DNA from: Williamsia phyllosphaerae
GTDB lineage: Bacteria; Actinomycetota; Actinomycetes; Mycobacteriales; Mycobacteriaceae
DNA: 64,000 bases
NCBI RefSeq assembly: GCF_014635305.1
Contig: NZ_BMCS01000002.1
Span: 1 to 64,000 of the forward strand
Direction of reading: 5' to 3'
Positions 30,470 to 39,363 of the stretch are shown here, one piece after another. The notes beneath the pieces were generated by a model. The model had not been told where the DNA came from. It saw nothing but the letters and a program-made list of their open reading frames with translations, and searched no databases. A program made the position numbers and the translations under genes. How positions within the stretch are numbered: position 1 is the first letter of the stretch; each line of letters opens with the position of its first letter.

Positions 30470-33466
30470 TCACCCAAACCGCTGGCCGGAGGTGCCGATC
30501 ATCTGCAGCGCCGACCCACCCTCTCCGCGAATCACCCGCAGCTGCGCGGGGATTCGCGCGCGCATCTCGTCGACGTGACTGACCACCCCGACGACCCGCC
30601 CGCCGGAGCGCAACTCGTCGAGGACGCCCATGACCAGGTCGAGCGCCTCGGGATCGAGCGTCCCGAAACCCTCGTCGATGAAGATGGTGTCGAGGACGCG
30701 GCCGCCGGACTCCGCCGAGACCACATCGGCCAGGCCCAGCGCGAGGGCGAGCGAGGCGAAAAATGTCTCACCGCCGGACAGGGTGTTCGCGGGACGGACC
30801 GCGCCGGTGTACTCGTCCCGGATCTCGATACCCAACCCGGATCGGCGACCTCGCGACGCGGCGGCATCGGAGTGCGCGAACTCGTAACGCCCCGAAGACA
30901 TCTGACGCAGACGGAACGAGGCGGCCAGGATGACCTCCTCGAGGCGGGCGGCGAGCACGTAGGACCGCAGCGACATCCGCCGCGAGTTCTGACCACGGCC
31001 CGCCACGAGCTCGGCGAGGCCCTGCAGCTCGGCGTCGCGTGCCGCCGCCGGCGCGAGCACCGACACCGCCGACCAGAAGTCGGCGCAGAGGTGCTCTAGT
31101 TTCGCGGCCGTCGCGACGGCGCTCGCGTGGCGCGTCGCCGCCGATGTCGCTGCCGTGTCGGCGGCGATCCGGTCGGCCTCGAGCCGGTCGAGGTCGGGGC
31201 GGTCGGTGCCGATGACCCGGGCGACCTCCGGGTCGTCGACCGTCGCCTGGGCCGCGGCCCGGATGTCGGCGGCCTGCCGGACCTGCTTCTCGAAGCCGGC
31301 GATCTCAGCCGGTGTCAGCAGGGCGGCCCGGGCCGCGGTGACGGACTCGAAACCGGTCTCGGCGAGCGCGACGTCGAGTCGGGCCGTGCACTCGCGGACC
31401 CGGTCGTCGGCGGCGGTGCACGCCGACCGGGCCTCGCGGACCTGGGTCAGGGCGGCGCACGCGTCGGCGAGCGCACGGCGGCGGGCGGCGACGGTGGTCG
31501 TACCGTCGGTGGCCGAGGCCGTCTCCGCGTCGAGGTCGGCGAGTCGTCGTGTGAGGTGCGCCCCGCGTTCGCGGAGCTCGGCGACCAGGGTCTGCAGGGC
31601 GGCGCGGTCGGCGCGCAAACGCTCGGTGTCGGCGTCGTGCGCGGTGAGGTCGGCACGGACCGTCGCCTCCGCGTGCGCCTCCTGCGACACACGGCGACGC
31701 TCGCCGACGATCCGGTCCACCTCCGCCGTCGCCTCGTCACGGGTGACACCACCCGTGCGTTCGCGCCACAGTGCCCGATCGGTCTCGATGGCGGCCAGCG
31801 CGCGTTCGGCGGCGGAGCGGTCGGTCTCGCAGGCCCTCTCCTCGGCTCGCGCGTCGGCCTCGTCCTGCTCGCGGACGTGTTCGGCCTCGGTCACCGCGGG
31901 CGCGGGATGTTCGGTGGCACCACACACCACGCACCGATCACCGTCGCGCAGACCGGCTGACAGTTCGGCGGCCATCCCGGCGATCCGGCGTTCCCGCAGG
32001 TCGAGGACCCGCTCGCGGGCCAGCTGGTGACGATCACGGTGGGACGCGAGCTGCGTGCGCGCACGCTCGACGTCGGCGTCGAGGTGCTCGAGTCGGGCGT
32101 GCGCGGTCCGGGCCACCTCGGCGGCCTCGGCCGCGGTGCGCAGTTGCGGCAGTCGGGCGCTCGCGGCGACGGCCGCGGCCAGAGCCTTCTCCGACTCGGC
32201 GCGTCGACGCGGCGCCGACGCCAGCGCCTCGTCGACGGAGACGATCTGCTCGTCCGCGCGCACCCGCGACGCCGTCGTGTCGTCGATCGACCGCACGAGG
32301 GCGGGGCGTTCGCCGATACGCCTCTCCAACGGTTCGAGGCGCCCGGCCTCCGCGGTCCACTGCTCCATCGCGTCCTCGATCGCCGCGCGGTCGGTCGGCG
32401 CGGCCGGCCACGACAGTCGGTGCGCGAGTGCGGCGCCGTCGTCGGTGGCTGTGAGTCGGGCGTGCGCCTTCTCCCGCACGGAGGTCACGCGGGCACACTC
32501 CTGTTGTGCCCGTTCGTGTTCGGCGGCCACCGCTCGCACCGGCTCCGCGCGGCGTGCGGCATCGACCATGCTGTGGGCGGAGGCGATCGTCGTCCGTTCG
32601 GCGTCGAGCGCGGCGAGTTGCGCCTGGGCGGTACGGCCGCGCCGATGGAGTTCGTGGACGTATCGGGCCTCCGTATGCGCGCGGTCGGCCGACCGGGCCG
32701 CCTCGCGGGTCGTCCCCACGTGGTCCGCGGCCGCGACGACCTCGGCTCGCACGGAGTCGAGAAGCTGCTGCGCCCAGTCGAAGTCGGGTTCGACCGGCTG
32801 CGTCGTGTCGGCCACCACGGCGATCTGCCCCGCCAGGCGGTCCACCGCCTGCCCCTTGTCCTCGAGCTCGGTGCGGCTGGTCCGCGCCCGTTCACGCAAC
32901 CATCCTTCGAGGTCGTTGAACCGCTCGGTCTCGAACAGTCGCTCCAGCAGTCGTTCCCGGTCGTCGGTGGAGGCGCGCAGGAAACGCGCGAACTCGCCCT
33001 GCGGCAACAACACCACCTGGAAGAACTGGTCCGCGGTCATGCCGAGGATCCGGGTGATCACCTCACCGATCTCGGGCAGTCGCGCCAGATTCGGGCCCGA
33101 CCCGTCGACCCAGGTCAGGGTTCCGGCCGCATTCACCCTGGTCAACCCTGTGCCGCGCTTCTTCGTCCGGTGGTGCTCAGGGCTGCGGGTGACCCGGAGT
33201 CGGCGTCCGCCGATGGTGGCCTCGAGTGTGACCGACGGTGAGTCACCGGGTTTCGCGTGGTCCGACAGCAACCGGCGGCCGTCGTCGCGGGCCCCCGGGA
33301 CCCGACCGAACAGCGCGAACGCGACGGCGTCGAGCACCGTCGTCTTGCCCGCCCCGGTCTGACCGTGCAGAAGGAACAGGCCGTCGACACCGAGGGCGTC
33401 GAAATCGACCTCCGCGTCGGCCGCGAACGGTCCGAACGCGTGCATCTGCAATGAGTGCAGTTTCAC
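30470..33466 (-). CDS. sbcC: exonuclease SbcCD subunit C (Rad50-like ATPase)
   Basis: SbcC is the SMC-like ATPase that works with SbcD on DNA hairpins and ends. The 998-residue protein has the P-loop GQTGAGKTTVLDAVAFALFG near 33-52, long alanine/arginine-rich coiled-coil arms, a zinc hook with C512 and C515 (CVVC) at the middle, the ABC signature LSGGETFFASLALALGLADV, and Walker B VLDTIFIDEGFGTLD near the C-terminus. Its start overlaps the sbcD stop by 4 nt (ATGA). Confidence 0.96.
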   Translation of the reverse strand: MKLHSLQMHAFGPFAADAEVDFDALGVDGLFLLHGQTGAGKTTVLDAVAFALFGRVPGARDDGRRLLSDHAKPGDSPSVTLEATIGGRRLRVTRSPEHHRTKKRGTGLTRVNAAGTLTWVDGSGPNLARLPEIGEVITRILGMTADQFFQVVLLPQGEFARFLRASTDDRERLLERLFETERFNDLEGWLRERARTSRTELEDKGQAVDRLAGQIAVVADTTQPVEPDFDWAQQLLDSVRAEVVAAADHVGTTREAARSADRAHTEARYVHELHRRGRTAQAQLAALDAERTTIASAHSMVDAARRAEPVRAVAAEHERAQQECARVTSVREKAHARLTATDDGAALAHRLSWPAAPTDRAAIEDAMEQWTAEAGRLEPLERRIGERPALVRSIDDTTASRVRADEQIVSVDEALASAPRRRAESEKALAAAVAASARLPQLRTAAEAAEVARTAHARLEHLDADVERARTQLASHRDRHQLARERVLDLRERRIAGMAAELSAGLRDGDRCVVCGATEHPAPAVTEAEHVREQDEADARAEERACETDRSAAERALAAIETDRALWRERTGGVTRDEATAEVDRIVGERRRVSQEAHAEATVRADLTAHDADTERLRADRAALQTLVAELRERGAHLTRRLADLDAETASATDGTTTVAARRRALADACAALTQVREARSACTAADDRVRECTARLDVALAETGFESVTAARAALLTPAEIAGFEKQVRQAADIRAAAQATVDDPEVARVIGTDRPDLDRLEADRIAADTAATSAATRHASAVATAAKLEHLCADFWSAVSVLAPAAARDAELQGLAELVAGRGQNSRRMSLRSYVLAARLEEVILAASFRLRQMSSGRYEFAHSDAAASRGRRSGLGIEIRDEYTGAVRPANTLSGGETFFASLALALGLADVVSAESGGRVLDTIFIDEGFGTLDPEALDLVMGVLDELRSGGRVVGVVSHVDEMRARIPAQLRVIRGEGGSALQMIGTSGQRFG

Positions 33467-34647
33467 GCCGTGAGCTCGGATCCGACGTCGAACAGCATCA
33501 ACTCGGTGGGTCCGGTCTCGGCGTCGCCGCCGACGGCGCGCACGGCGGAATCGAGCAGCAGCAGTTCGCGGGCACTCGGCTCACTGCGGACGTCGGTGAC
33601 GAAGGACGCGACGATCTCGCTGTCGGAACGGCCCCGGATGCGGTCCCGGTAGTCGATCCCCGCCTCGACGCGCGGACTCTGCCACTCGACGTGGACCGCC
33701 AGTGGAAACCGTTCCCGCAACGTGCGCATCGCGTCGATCGGCCGGACGGGGTCGGTGAGGATCGCCTCGACGTAGTGATCCTCGGCGCCGACATGGTCGG
33801 GCGAGGTCACGAGATCGGAGAGGGTGCCGGTCAGCCGGCTGAGCCCGCGGACCAGGGGTAGCGGCACCGGACGGACCTCCGACACCCCGGTCGCATCGAG
33901 CTCGACGATCCAGACGCCCTTGTCGTGGGTGCGCTCGCCGAAGGAGTACGGCAGCGGCGATCCGCTGTACCGCACGGTCTCGGTGACGGTCTGCGGCGAG
34001 TGCAGATGCCCCAACGCGACGTAGTCGGCACCCGAGAACGTGCTCGCGGCAACGGTTTCGACCCCGCCCACCGAGATCGATCGCTCCGAACCGGTCGCGA
34101 CGGCGCCCACCACGAACGCATGGGCGAGCACGACCGACCGTCGCGGCTGCGTCGCCAGGTGCTCGCGGACCCGCCCCATCGCCGCGTCGAGCACCTCGGA
34201 ATGACTACGCGCCTGCGGTACATCGAGCGCGGCCCGCGTGACGTCCGGCTCGAGATAGGGGATCCCGTAGAACGCCACCTCGCCGTGCTCGTCGGCGATG
34301 ACCACCGGGTCGGCGATGCCGGCCACCGAGGTGCGCAGGTACAACCCACCCGCCGCGGCGAAACCCGAACCGGCACCGAGACGCGTCGGCGAATCGTGGT
34401 TGCCCGACGTCACGACGATCTTCGCGCCCGCGGCCCGGATGGCCTCCAGCACGGCGTCGTACACCGTCACCGCGTCCGCGCTGGGCACCGACCGGTCGTA
34501 GACGTCGCCCGCCACCGCCACCACGTCGATCGACTCCGCCGCGACGAGATCGGCCAGGCCGATCAGCGCGCGCCGCTGATCGTCCAGCAGGTCCACGCCG
34601 TGGAAGGTCCGACCGATGTGCCAGTCGGAGGTGTGCAGGATGCGCAT
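33463..34647 (-). CDS. sbcD: exonuclease SbcCD subunit D (Mre11-like nuclease)
   Basis: SbcD is the metal-dependent nuclease partner of SbcC. The 394-residue protein has the calcineurin-type motifs: HTSDWHIGR at 5-13, VAGDVYD, TSGNHDS and, later, LGHLHSPQ. I chose the ATG at 34647 because the family starts at MRILHTSDWH. There is no Shine-Dalgarno, but TACGGT lies 6 nt upstream, so the sbcDC mRNA is predicted to be leaderless. The gene is divergent from the molybdopterin oxidoreductase. Confidence 0.96.
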   Translation of the reverse strand: MRILHTSDWHIGRTFHGVDLLDDQRRALIGLADLVAAESIDVVAVAGDVYDRSVPSADAVTVYDAVLEAIRAAGAKIVVTSGNHDSPTRLGAGSGFAAAGGLYLRTSVAGIADPVVIADEHGEVAFYGIPYLEPDVTRAALDVPQARSHSEVLDAAMGRVREHLATQPRRSVVLAHAFVVGAVATGSERSISVGGVETVAASTFSGADYVALGHLHSPQTVTETVRYSGSPLPYSFGERTHDKGVWIVELDATGVSEVRPVPLPLVRGLSRLTGTLSDLVTSPDHVGAEDHYVEAILTDPVRPIDAMRTLRERFPLAVHVEWQSPRVEAGIDYRDRIRGRSDSEIVASFVTDVRSEPSARELLLLDSAVRAVGGDAETGPTELMLFDVGSELTA

Positions 34648-34789
34648 GAGAGAACCGTACGACCGGGCCCCGACAGAGCCGGGACCCGACGGCGGCGTGC
34701 CGTGGGCGGCCTCATCACATCCACCTGGGCTCGAACGCGACGAACGATCCTTCATCACCCGTGCGGGTGTCATGTGGATACTGGATCAG
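34648..34789. promoter_or_regulatory. divergent sbcD / oxidoreductase promoter region
   Basis: On the minus strand TACGGT at 34654-34659 lies 6 nt before the sbcD ATG. On the plus strand GATACT at 34777-34782 lies 7 nt before the GTG at 34790. The latter departs from TANNNT in its first base. No other structured element is clear in the 142-nt gap. Confidence 0.4.
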
Positions 34790-36340
34790 GTGACATCAGT
34801 CCAGGACACCCCGACGCCCACGCGGCCGCACCCATCGGTGACGACGCTGCGCGCGGTCAACGGCATCGTCGCCGCCGGGTTGACCATCGGCGTGGGACAG
34901 CTCGTGGCCTCGGTGTTCGACCGTGCGGCGTCACCGCTGTTCGCGGTGGGATCCGCGGTGATCGATCTGACGCCCAAGCCGGTACGTGAATTCGCGATCA
35001 GCACCTTCGGGACCGGGGACAAGACCGCCCTGCTCGTCGGGATGGGGGTGATCGTCGCGCTGCTGGCGGTTGTCGCCGGATTGCTCGAATCCGCGCGGCG
35101 CTGGTGGGGGTCTGCACTGTTCGCCGCCTTCGGTGCACTCGGCGTCGCCGCGGCGGTGACGCGACCGGCTGCGGGGGCCTGGTGGTTCCTCCCGACGGTT
35201 CTCGGTGTGGCCGCGGGCATCGCATTCCTCCGGTTCATGGCGGTCCGACTGGACTCCCCGACCACCGACGAGGCCGGAACCGGACCGGATCGGCGCACAT
35301 TCCTGCTCGGCGCATCCGGGGCGGGCGCGGCCGCGGTGGTCACCGGGGTCGCGGGCAGCGCGCTCGACCATTTCTTCAACGACGTCAGTCGGGACCGTTC
35401 GGCGTTCTCGGTGCCCCGGGCGGTCAACACCATCGACCAGTCCGCCGGTGACGACGACGGCGCGACCCCGTTCATCACCGACAACGGCGACTTCTACCGG
35501 ATCGACACGGCGCTGCAGCCACCGCAGCTCACCAGCGGCGCCTGGTCGCTGCGGATCCACGGCATGGTCGACCGCGAGGTGCGGATCGACATGGCGGCAC
35601 TGCGCAGGATGCCGGCCATCGAGAAGATGGTCACCCTCACCTGCGTGTCCAACGAGGTCGGCGGCGACCTCATCGGCAACGCGACCTGGACCGGTTACCG
35701 GCTGCGCGACCTGCTCGCGATGGCGGGCGCGTCCGACGACGCCGACATGGTGCTCTCGACCAGTTCCGACGGTTTCACCGCCGGCACCCCGCTCGAGGCA
35801 CTGACCGACGACCGCGACTCACTGCTCGCCGTGGCCATGAACGGCAAGCCGCTGCCCATCGAGCACGGTTATCCGGCGCGAATGGTGGTCCCCGGTCTGT
35901 ACGGATACGTCTCGGCGACGAAATGGGTGGTGTCGCTGGAGGTCACGCGATTCGACCGCGCCAAGGCGTACTGGTCGACGCGTGGGTGGTCGGAGAAGGG
36001 CCCCATCAAGACGAGTTCCCGCATCGACGTCCCCCGCGACTCCGCGACGGTGAACGCAGGCCGCGTGGCCGTCGGCGGGGTCGCCTGGGCGCAACCGCGC
36101 GGGATCAACGCCGTGCAGGTGAAGGTCGACGACGGCCCGTGGCAGAGTGCGCGTCTGCTGGCCCCGGACAACATCGACACCTGGCGGCTGTGGAGTTGGG
36201 ACTGGGACGCCACCTCGGGAGACCACACCCTGACCGTCCGCGCGATCGACGGCGAGGGACGACAGCAGTCGGCGGTGGTGTCGCGACCCGACCCGGACGG
36301 GTCGACCGGACTGCACACGATCGACGTCTCGGTCAGTTGA
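34790..36340 (+). CDS. membrane-anchored molybdopterin-dependent oxidoreductase (sulfite-oxidase fold)
   Basis: The protein has four N-terminal membrane segments (roughly residues 20-40, 77-98, 105-121 and 127-145), then an RRTFLLGASGAGAAA stretch resembling a Tat-type signal before the catalytic part. The extracytoplasmic domain has the sulfite-oxidase molybdopterin fold, with the molybdenum-ligand cysteine in TLTCVSNEVGG (C285), and ends in the Mo-co dimerisation domain (about 420-516). Substrate is unknown; the family includes sulfite and protein methionine-sulfoxide type enzymes. I chose the GTG at 34790 (516 residues); an ATG at 34772 is an equal alternative. The 3' end overlaps the converging TetR gene by 8 nt. 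Confidence 0.87.
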   Translation: MTSVQDTPTPTRPHPSVTTLRAVNGIVAAGLTIGVGQLVASVFDRAASPLFAVGSAVIDLTPKPVREFAISTFGTGDKTALLVGMGVIVALLAVVAGLLESARRWWGSALFAAFGALGVAAAVTRPAAGAWWFLPTVLGVAAGIAFLRFMAVRLDSPTTDEAGTGPDRRTFLLGASGAGAAAVVTGVAGSALDHFFNDVSRDRSAFSVPRAVNTIDQSAGDDDGATPFITDNGDFYRIDTALQPPQLTSGAWSLRIHGMVDREVRIDMAALRRMPAIEKMVTLTCVSNEVGGDLIGNATWTGYRLRDLLAMAGASDDADMVLSTSSDGFTAGTPLEALTDDRDSLLAVAMNGKPLPIEHGYPARMVVPGLYGYVSATKWVVSLEVTRFDRAKAYWSTRGWSEKGPIKTSSRIDVPRDSATVNAGRVAVGGVAWAQPRGINAVQVKVDDGPWQSARLLAPDNIDTWRLWSWDWDATSGDHTLTVRAIDGEGRQQSAVVSRPDPDGSTGLHTIDVSVS

Positions 36341-36986
36341 GGACCGCGACCACCGGGGTCGCGCGGTCGGTGATCCATCCGGCCAGCAGGTCGAGCGAGC
36401 GGGTCGCCGCCTCGTCGTCGCGGTCGACCAACCACCACTGGATCATCCCGTAGATCAGTTGCAGCGCACCGCGGACCACGTCGCGCTCGCCCCCGTTGAA
36501 CGTCATCGCGCTACGCGTACCGAGTTCGGTCAGGAACTGCAGACCGTACTGCTCGGCCAGGCCGTTCTGGCGTAGGGCCGCCGACGCCGACCCGGACGAG
36601 TCGGGCGCACGCAACGACACCACCGTCGACTCGATCAGGACGAGCCACCGCTGCGGGTGTTCGCGCGCCAACATCAGCGCCGAGGCGAGGGTGTCGGAGA
36701 TCATCGTTCGCAGAGCCGCACTGCCGGTGCGGATCTCGATGGGATCGTCCGGGGTCTGCTGGATGGTCAGGAACGCCTGCAGGTGGGTGGTCACGGCCCG
36801 TTCGACCATGGCCGCCATCAGCTCGTCCTTGTTGGCGAAGCAATAGTGCACGACGCCGAGGGAGACCCCCGCCTCCTCTGCCACCGCACGCACGGTCACC
36901 GAGTTCATCCCCGACCGCTGCGCCAACCCCAGCGCACACTCGACGAGTTGATCGCGCCGCTCGCCGATGGTCAGTCTCGACAACAT
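36333..36986 (-). CDS. TetR-family transcriptional regulator
   Basis: The 217-residue protein has an N-terminal helix-turn-helix typical of TetR: TVRAVAEEAGVSLGVVHYCFANKDEL at about residues 31-56. The C-terminal domain is ligand-binding and not diagnostic. I chose the ATG at 36986, which fits the leaderless promoter directly upstream. An in-frame TTG 12 codons upstream overlaps that promoter's -35 box, so it is unlikely. It lies downstream of the MFS exporter gene on the same strand, and its operator-like repeat overlaps its own -10, so autoregulation is likely. Control of the exporter is inference. Confidence 0.9.
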   Translation of the reverse strand: MLSRLTIGERRDQLVECALGLAQRSGMNSVTVRAVAEEAGVSLGVVHYCFANKDELMAAMVERAVTTHLQAFLTIQQTPDDPIEIRTGSAALRTMISDTLASALMLAREHPQRWLVLIESTVVSLRAPDSSGSASAALRQNGLAEQYGLQFLTELGTRSAMTFNGGERDVVRGALQLIYGMIQWWLVDRDDEAATRSLDLLAGWITDRATPVVAVLN

Positions 36987-37022
36987 GGTTGCAAGTACAA
37001 CCGACTGCCGATGGACCGTCAA
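36987..37022 (-). promoter_or_regulatory. TetR promoter with overlapping operator-like palindrome
   Basis: On the minus strand TTGACG (37017-37022) and TGTACT (36994-36999) are 17 nt apart, and the -10 ends 7 nt before the ATG, predicting a leaderless mRNA. The inverted repeat GGTTG (36987-36991) / CAACC (36998-37002) lies across the -10 and the start site, where bound repressor would block RNA polymerase. Confidence 0.65.
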
Positions 37023-37049
37023 CCAGGGGCGACGCCGCCCCCGTTCGTC

Positions 37050-38582
37050 TCAGGGCGTCGGCGCCGGGACCGACTGCGCCACAGGTGTGACCGGCTTGTC
37101 GGCCGCCACCGACGCGGGTGGGGACCCCAGGTGGCGTGGTCGGGCCAGGAACACCGCCGCGACGACGCCGAGGAGCAGAACCGCGGCGGGTAGGTAGATC
37201 GCCTGACCCATCGCGGTCGCGAATCCCTCGCGCAGGAATGCGGGCAGTCGGTCGACGTCGCGGGGCACGGCGCCGCCGACACCGGGCAATTCGGCGGCGA
37301 GACGGGTCTGCAGCAGGGCGCCGACCGCGGCGCTGCCGAGCACCGATCCCACGACACGCATGGTGTTGTAGACGCCGGCGCCGGCGCCGGCCTGCGCCAT
37401 GGGGAGGTTGCGATTCGCGGTGGCGGCCAACGGAGCCCAGATCCCGGCGCTCGCCAGGCCCATCAGGCTGACCGGCAGCAACAGCATCCACACCGGGGTG
37501 TCCGGACGGGCGATCAGCCCCAGCCACCCGATCGCGACCGCGTTGAGGAACAGACCCGATCCGATGATGTACCGGGGATGCGTCGTGTCGACCATGCGGC
37601 CGACGAACGGCGCCAGCACTCCGGTGATGAGCGCCATCGGCACCAGGACCAACGCCGACTGCGTCGGTGTCATCCCGCCGACGAGCTGCAGGTAGAACAT
37701 CATCGGGACCATCAACCCCGACGTCGCGAACCCCATGGCCGCGATGCCGACGTTGGAGAGCGAGAAGTTGCGGTCGCGGAACAGCGACAGCGGGACCAGC
37801 GGTTCGGTACGGATCTTCGACTGCCACCACACGAACACCGCGATCACCGCGACCCCTCCGGCGACGAGAACCCAGATCCACGGCGCCCAGTCGTACTTCT
37901 CGCCGTCCTGGATGCCGAACACCAACGCGCTCAGTCCCACCGCGCTCAACACCACGCCGACGACGTCGAACTGACGGACGCGGGTGTCGACGGTCGGGAC
38001 CAACCACCACGCGAGGACCACGCCGATGATGCCGACGGGGACGTTGATGAAGAAGATCCACTCCCACCCGAGGCTGTCGACGAGGACGCCGCCGAGCAGG
38101 GGTCCGACCAGGGTGGCGACACCGGCGACGGTGCCCCACACGCCCATGGCCGCGCCACGGCGCTCGGCCGGGAACATCCGGGTGATCAGCGACATCGTCT
38201 GCGGGGTGATCAGGGCGGCGCCGATGCCCTGCAACGCACGCGCCGCGATCAGCTCCCCGATCGACCCGGAGAGACCGCACCACACGCTGGCTACGGTGAA
38301 CACGATGAGGCCCGCCTGGTACATCAGCTTGGGGCCGAACCGATCTCCCAGGCGCCCGGTGATGAGCAGGGGCACGGCGTAGGTCAAGAGGTAGGCGCTG
38401 GTGACCCAGATGACGCCGTTGAAGTCGGTGTCGAGGCCCTCCTGGATCTTGGGCTGGGCGACCGCGACGATTGTCATGTCGACCAGGATCATGAAGAACC
38501 CGAGGCAGAGCGCGCCGAGCGCGGCCCATGGACGGTCGGTCACCGGCTTGAACGCCGGCGGAGCACTGGTGGTGTCGGTCAT
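37050..38582 (-). CDS. MFS multidrug exporter, DHA2 (EmrB/QacA) family
   Basis: The 510-residue protein has 14 predicted membrane helices. The antiporter motif C region GIGAALITPQTMSLITRMFP and the motif-A-like GRLGDRFGPK loop between helices 2 and 3 are present, as is VDMTIVAVAQP in helix 1. Such proteins export drugs or lipophilic compounds using the proton gradient. I chose the ATG at 38582, which overlaps the padR-type stop as ATGA. The upstream PadR gene is translationally coupled; the TetR gene follows 63 nt later with its own promoter, so the exporter has two local regulators. Confidence 0.93.
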   Translation of the reverse strand: MTDTTSAPPAFKPVTDRPWAALGALCLGFFMILVDMTIVAVAQPKIQEGLDTDFNGVIWVTSAYLLTYAVPLLITGRLGDRFGPKLMYQAGLIVFTVASVWCGLSGSIGELIAARALQGIGAALITPQTMSLITRMFPAERRGAAMGVWGTVAGVATLVGPLLGGVLVDSLGWEWIFFINVPVGIIGVVLAWWLVPTVDTRVRQFDVVGVVLSAVGLSALVFGIQDGEKYDWAPWIWVLVAGGVAVIAVFVWWQSKIRTEPLVPLSLFRDRNFSLSNVGIAAMGFATSGLMVPMMFYLQLVGGMTPTQSALVLVPMALITGVLAPFVGRMVDTTHPRYIIGSGLFLNAVAIGWLGLIARPDTPVWMLLLPVSLMGLASAGIWAPLAATANRNLPMAQAGAGAGVYNTMRVVGSVLGSAAVGALLQTRLAAELPGVGGAVPRDVDRLPAFLREGFATAMGQAIYLPAAVLLLGVVAAVFLARPRHLGSPPASVAADKPVTPVAQSVPAPTP

Positions 38583-39259
38583 GTCGTCACGTCTTCCGTG
38601 TGGGTGGTGTGGGATGCATGATGCGCCGGGGTACCGACAATCGCGGAGAAGTCCTCGCCCGCCAACGGACACGGCGCGCTCTCGCCGCGACGCGCGTGGT
38701 CCATCCACGGCAGTGAGCCGTCGGCCAGTCGAGCGCGGACCGAGCGCAGCCAGTCGAGTTGGGCGGTCAGTGTCGCGCAGCGACAACCGATGTCGAGCAG
38801 GAACATCTCCGACACCCCGCGGTCGGTGGCCTGCGTGCGGGCGCTCCGGTAGTAGTCGAGCTCGTCCGACATGGCGTTCAGACGGCGATCCAGCAGGTCG
38901 ACGACCTCGGCACGCGGCAGTTCGTGCGATTCGGCGAGCGCGAGGTAGAGCTCCGGGAACTCGGTGGTCGGGCTACCGAGCATCGCCGACAGGCGCGTCC
39001 GCAGGGCCGTCGAACCCGCGGCGGTGATCGCGTAGACGGTCCGCTCGGGACGGTTGCCGGCGCGCTCGACCTCGTTGACCTGCAGCAGATCTCGCGCCAG
39101 GAGGCGGTCGACGGTGTGGTAGAGCGAACCCGCGCGGATGTTGGCGAAACGGTCCTCTCTGCGCGCGATCAGGGTCTGCACCATCTCGTAGGGGTGCATT
39201 GGGCGTTCGGCCGTCAGACCCAGGACCATCACCGCGAGAGGCGTCAGTTCAGCCGCCAT
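38579..39259 (-). CDS. PadR-family transcriptional regulator
   Basis: The 226-residue protein has the PadR winged helix-turn-helix: MVLGLTAERPMHPYEMVQTL, then RAGSLYHTVDRLLARDLL. The C-terminal part is helical (dimerisation, about residues 105-190), with a His-rich tail. GGAGGAGG lies just before the ATG. It is the first gene of the efflux unit and is divergent from the GST-like gene. A perfect palindrome at 39291-39306 lies upstream, in the shared control region, and is its likely operator. PadR proteins usually repress the neighbouring transporter and release on ligand binding. Confidence 0.92.
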   Translation of the reverse strand: MAAELTPLAVMVLGLTAERPMHPYEMVQTLIARREDRFANIRAGSLYHTVDRLLARDLLQVNEVERAGNRPERTVYAITAAGSTALRTRLSAMLGSPTTEFPELYLALAESHELPRAEVVDLLDRRLNAMSDELDYYRSARTQATDRGVSEMFLLDIGCRCATLTAQLDWLRSVRARLADGSLPWMDHARRGESAPCPLAGEDFSAIVGTPAHHASHTTHTEDVTT

Positions 39260-39290
39260 GACCCCTCCTCCGGTGTCGCTCCGCCTCGAA

Positions 39291-39306
39291 TATTCCAGGT
39301 GGAATA
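39291..39306. promoter_or_regulatory. perfect palindrome, candidate PadR operator
   Basis: TATTCCA (39291-39297) and TGGAATA (39300-39306) are perfect 7-nt arms around GG. It is A/T-rich in a GC-rich window and lies 32 nt before the PadR start and 58 nt before the GST-like start, so one bound regulator could control both directions. Confidence 0.6.
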
Positions 39307-39350
39307 ATCACAGACCGATCAGCAACACGCAAGTGGTCCCCCGCACGGGC

Positions 39351-39356
39351 TAACCT
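39351..39356 (+). promoter_or_regulatory. candidate leaderless -10 element for the GST-like gene
   Basis: TAACCT lies 7 nt before the ATG at 39364. The expected -35 position (about 39328-39333) has no consensus. Confidence 0.45.
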
Positions 39357-39363
39357 GGTCGGG

